Part shown: one piece after another, positions 23,881 through 29,007 of the stretch
Layout of the letters: the number at the start of each line of letters is the position of its first letter
How positions within the stretch are numbered: position 1 is the stretch's first letter
Assembly (NCBI RefSeq): GCF_000717345.1
Contig: NZ_JNZA01000062.1
Location: 1-29,007 of the forward strand
Length of the DNA: 29,007 nucleotides
Origin: Streptomyces lydicus
GTDB taxonomy: Bacteria; Actinomycetota; Actinomycetes; Streptomycetales; Streptomycetaceae
Direction of reading: 5' to 3'
Notes under the pieces: model-generated
What the model was told of the DNA's origin: nothing
Seen by the model: only the letters and a program-made list of their open reading frames with translations
The model's database searches: none
Translations under genes and position numbers: made by a program

Positions 23881-25647
23881 ATGCCGCACTCGACGCCGCC
23901 GTCCACTCCGCCGCCGCGGCCCACGGCGTCCCGACCGTCCACACCACCCACATCAGAGAGCGCTTCACCACCACCGGCGATCGCTTCCCGATCGTCCCTG
24001 CCGCCGGTACCGCCCATGACCTCCCCACCGCCCACCCCTCCGACCTCGGCCCCGACCACGGCCCCGGCCCCGCGGGCGACGCCACCGCCGTCCACGCCGC
24101 CGGTGCCGCTGGCGGAGCTGCTCGCGCGGACGGACCTGGGCCTGCGGCAGATCGCCGGGCCCCGGGAGGGCGTCGCGATCCACTGGGTGCACACCTCCGA
24201 GATGGCCGACCCGGTGCCGTACCTCCTGGGTGGCGAGATGCTGCTGACGGCGGGGATGCACCTGGCGGAGGTGACCGGGGGCGCCCCGGCCCTGGAGTCC
24301 TATCTGGACGGCTATGCCGCCCGCACCGTCGCGGCCGGCGCCGCCGCGCTCGGCTTCGGCATCGCCCCCGTCCACGACACGGTCCCCGCCGCGCTGGTGG
24401 CCGCCTGCGACCGCCATGGCCTGCCGCTGGTCGAGGTCCCGGCGGGGACCCCGTTCACGGCGGTGGAGAGCGCCGTGTGGCAGGCCGTGACGGAGGCTCG
24501 GCACCGGGAGCTGACCCGGCTCAGCGAGGCGCAGCGCGCGCTGGCCGCGGCCGCCGCCCGCCCCGACCCGGCCGCGGCGGTCCTGCGGGCCCTGGCCCGC
24601 CATGTGCGGGGCTGGACCGCCCTGCTCGCCCCGGACGGCACGGAACACGGCTCGTCCGGTCCGCGACCCGCCGACGCGGTACGGGCCGCGGCCGGCCGGC
24701 TCGCGCAGGTCGTCGGCGGCGACGGGGGCGGGGCGGGCGCACGTGAGGGCGCGGGCGGTCCGTCCTCCGCCACCGACGCGCTGCCCGGTGCCCAGCTGTC
24801 CGCCTACGCGCTGACCGGGCGCGGCCCGGGGCGGCAGGCGCTCGCACTGGTGGTCGCCGCGGACCCGCACGACCCGCCCGCACACACCATCGCGGGGGTG
24901 GCCGCCGTACTCCTGTCGCTGATCACCGGGCCGGCCGGCGACCGCGGGCCGGCCGCGACCGGACACGCCGCGGCCCTGGTCCGGCTGCTCGTCGGCGCCC
25001 GCCCCGCCGAGGTCGCCCCGCTCCTCGGCGCGCCCCTCTGGACCGTCGTCCACGCCGAGCGCCGCCGGGAGACGACCGGTTCGGCGGCCTCCCTGGCCAC
25101 CGCCCTCGGTACCCCACTGCTCGCACCGGAGCAGGAGACCCACCCCGCCGCCACCGACGCCCCGCCCCCCGGCCCCGCCCTCCGCGCCCTGGTGCCGGGC
25201 GACCGCGAGATCACCGCGCAGCCCGGCTGGACGCTCGGGGTCAGCGCACCCGTGCCCGTCGAGGAACTGCCGGCCGCCGACCGGCACGCGGCCACCGCCC
25301 TACGGCGCGCCCTCGCCCAGCACGCCCCCCTCGTACGCCATCGCGCCCCCGGCCCGCACGGCATCGCCTCGCTCGTCACCGCCGACGACGCCCGGCAGCA
25401 CGCCCGGGCCCTGCTCGCCCCGCTGTCCGACTCCCCGCCCCTCCTCGACACCCTCCACAACTGGCTCTCCCTGCACGGCAATTGGGACCGCACCGCAACC
25501 TCCCTCGGCATCCACCGCAACACCGTGCGCCAGCGCATCAGCCGTATCGCCACCCTCCTCGACACCGACCTGGACGATGCCGATGTCCGCATGGAGCTGT
25601 GGTTCGCCCTGCGCGCCCTGGACCGGGACGCCGCGACACATCGGTGA
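23881..25647 (+). CDS. PucR-family transcriptional regulator
   Basis: A 588-aa regulator. Residues 1-75 are an extreme Pro/Ser/Thr-rich tail with almost no other residues. From about 77 to 200 is the PucR N-terminal sensor domain (LAELLARTDLGLRQIAG, IHWVHTSEMADPVPYLLGGEMLLTAG). A middle region follows, then the C-terminal PucR-type helix-turn-helix (LLDTLHNWLSLHGNWDRTA, LGIHRNTVRQRISRI, LDDADVRMELWFALRAL). Known PucR-type proteins activate purine, amino-acid or polyamine catabolic genes. The ATG at 23881 was chosen over the GTG at 23866 because GGAGGG (23868-23873) lies 7 nt before it. Divergent placement against the SSS symporter and ThDP enzyme makes them the likely targets. Confidence 0.9.
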   Translation: MPHSTPPSTPPPRPTASRPSTPPTSESASPPPAIASRSSLPPVPPMTSPPPTPPTSAPTTAPAPRATPPPSTPPVPLAELLARTDLGLRQIAGPREGVAIHWVHTSEMADPVPYLLGGEMLLTAGMHLAEVTGGAPALESYLDGYAARTVAAGAAALGFGIAPVHDTVPAALVAACDRHGLPLVEVPAGTPFTAVESAVWQAVTEARHRELTRLSEAQRALAAAAARPDPAAAVLRALARHVRGWTALLAPDGTEHGSSGPRPADAVRAAAGRLAQVVGGDGGGAGAREGAGGPSSATDALPGAQLSAYALTGRGPGRQALALVVAADPHDPPAHTIAGVAAVLLSLITGPAGDRGPAATGHAAALVRLLVGARPAEVAPLLGAPLWTVVHAERRRETTGSAASLATALGTPLLAPEQETHPAATDAPPPGPALRALVPGDREITAQPGWTLGVSAPVPVEELPAADRHAATALRRALAQHAPLVRHRAPGPHGIASLVTADDARQHARALLAPLSDSPPLLDTLHNWLSLHGNWDRTATSLGIHRNTVRQRISRIATLLDTDLDDADVRMELWFALRALDRDAATHR

Positions 25648-25669
25648 CGCGCTTGTGACCGCCAATTCC

Positions 25670-25700
25670 TTGAGCACACAAGGGAGTTCGCCACTAAACT
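25670..25700 (+). promoter_or_regulatory. Promoter candidate for the WXG100-like/toxin genes
   Basis: TTGAGC (25670-25675) and TAAACT (25695-25700) are 19 bp apart, in a noticeably AT-richer patch between the PucR stop and the WXG100-like start. This is the best match to a housekeeping promoter in the window. It would give a leader of about 45 nt. Confidence 0.55.
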
Positions 25701-25752
25701 TTGCCCGTCGTTGTGCTGCACGTGACCACGAGCAGGTAGAACGGGGGCCGCA

Positions 25753-26136
25753 ATGGCCGGAGACGGGCTACAGGCGGACATTCCCTCGCTGAAAGCCGGG
25801 GGCAAGGACTTCACCGGCATCGGGGAGCGGTACCAGTCCGCGGTGGAGAAGCTCAAGAACGCACTGACCGGCCTGGAGGGCCAGGACACCCCGCCGTGGG
25901 GCGATGACGACATCGGCGAGAAGTTCGGTGTGGTCTACGAGGGCCTGCGCGACGGGATGTACGAGTCGATGGGGCATCTGGCCGCCAAGCTCCAGGAGAT
26001 CGGCGGCGCCCTGAACACCATGGGCGACAACCACCGGGCCGACGAGGACTTCAACGAGTCCCTGATGAAGCAGCACGTCGCCAACGCCGAGGCGCAGAGC
26101 CAGCTGATCAGCGGCTTCAAGGCGCCCCACACCTGA
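25753..26136 (+). CDS. WXG100-like small protein, probable type VII secretion partner
   Basis: A 127-aa, mostly helical, acidic protein. Two predicted helices flank a Trp-Gly turn (Trp49-Gly50 in TPPWGDDDIGEKF), the pattern of WXG100/EspC-like type VII secretion substrates and chaperones in Streptomyces. It is longer than the classic 100 residues, with a charged C-terminal tail. I do not see the canonical YxxxD/E export signal, which may be supplied by a partner. The ATG at 25753 has GGGGG about 6 nt upstream. It lies 91 bp before a large toxin gene in the same direction, the usual arrangement for a small helical partner that pairs with the toxin's N-terminal WXG100-like domain. No secretion ATPase (EccC) or membrane component is in the window. 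Confidence 0.82.
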   Translation: MAGDGLQADIPSLKAGGKDFTGIGERYQSAVEKLKNALTGLEGQDTPPWGDDDIGEKFGVVYEGLRDGMYESMGHLAAKLQEIGGALNTMGDNHRADEDFNESLMKQHVANAEAQSQLISGFKAPHT

Positions 26137-26139
26137 CGC

Positions 26140-26160
26140 GCGCCGCGGGCACCCGCGCGC
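26140..26160 (+). other. Hairpin between the WXG100-like gene and the toxin gene
   Basis: CGCGGG (26144-26149), CA loop, CCCGCG (26152-26157), extended by three further pairs past a single bulged C. It sits 4-24 bases after the stop codon. It may be a partial terminator or a 3'-end stabiliser that gives more small partner than toxin; this is inference. Confidence 0.5.
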
Positions 26161-26227
26161 TCACTCGTCCCGCACCCATCGCCGCAACTTCCGCACGCCG
26201 CCGCACCGTCTACGGGGGATTGCCGAC

Positions 26228-29007
<2,780 letters not shown>

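Overview
The window is chromosomal DNA of a high-GC actinomycete, almost certainly Streptomyces or a close relative. GC content is very high and third codon positions are nearly all G or C. GTG starts are frequent, neighbouring genes often overlap by 4 bp (GTGA or ATGA), and the gene families are Streptomyces-typical: DUF993, MarR-GNAT fusions, S37 peptidase, PucR regulators, and WXG100-like proteins next to polymorphic toxins. I find 18 protein-coding genes (one cut at each edge), no RNA gene, no CRISPR array and no transposase. No gene-free stretch exceeds about 255 bases.

Bases 1-5920 look like a carbohydrate or polyol catabolism locus. A minus-strand operon (Gfo/Idh/MocA dehydrogenase, DUF993 TIM-barrel protein, and a third gene running off the left edge) has 4-bp overlaps at both junctions. 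It diverges from a LacI-type regulator, with a near-perfect 20-bp LacI-type operator between them. A MarR-GNAT fusion gene follows, with a perfect 15-bp palindrome just before it, and then a xylose-isomerase-like TIM-barrel enzyme. Bases 6176-16576 are an exoenzyme and export block: a Tat-exported NagZ-like GH3, a convergent secreted S37 tripeptidyl aminopeptidase, a fused two-half ABC exporter, and a secreted GH65-type glycosidase with a C-terminal discoidin-like domain. Strong hairpins separate these units.

Bases 16751-20334 form a three-gene operon: a heavily degenerate ABC ATPase, a YhgE/Pip-type membrane protein, and a TetR regulator. A TetR-type operator precedes the first gene, which suggests feedback control. 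Bases 20357-25647 carry a ThDP-dependent enzyme and a sodium:solute symporter on the minus strand, divergent from a PucR-family regulator. This is probably a regulated uptake-plus-catabolism unit with an unknown substrate.

Bases 25753-29007 are the most interesting part. A 127-aa WXG100-like protein is followed by the start of a very large polymorphic toxin gene. Its N-terminal WXG100-like (CpnT-N-type) domain and hydrophobic segment lead into about 600 residues of low-complexity Ser/Gly, then Pro/Asp/His/Thr-rich linker. The window ends just as a papain-fold glutamine-deamidase-like toxin domain begins (NNNCVD, probable catalytic Cys924). The rest of the toxin and any immunity gene lie beyond the right edge.
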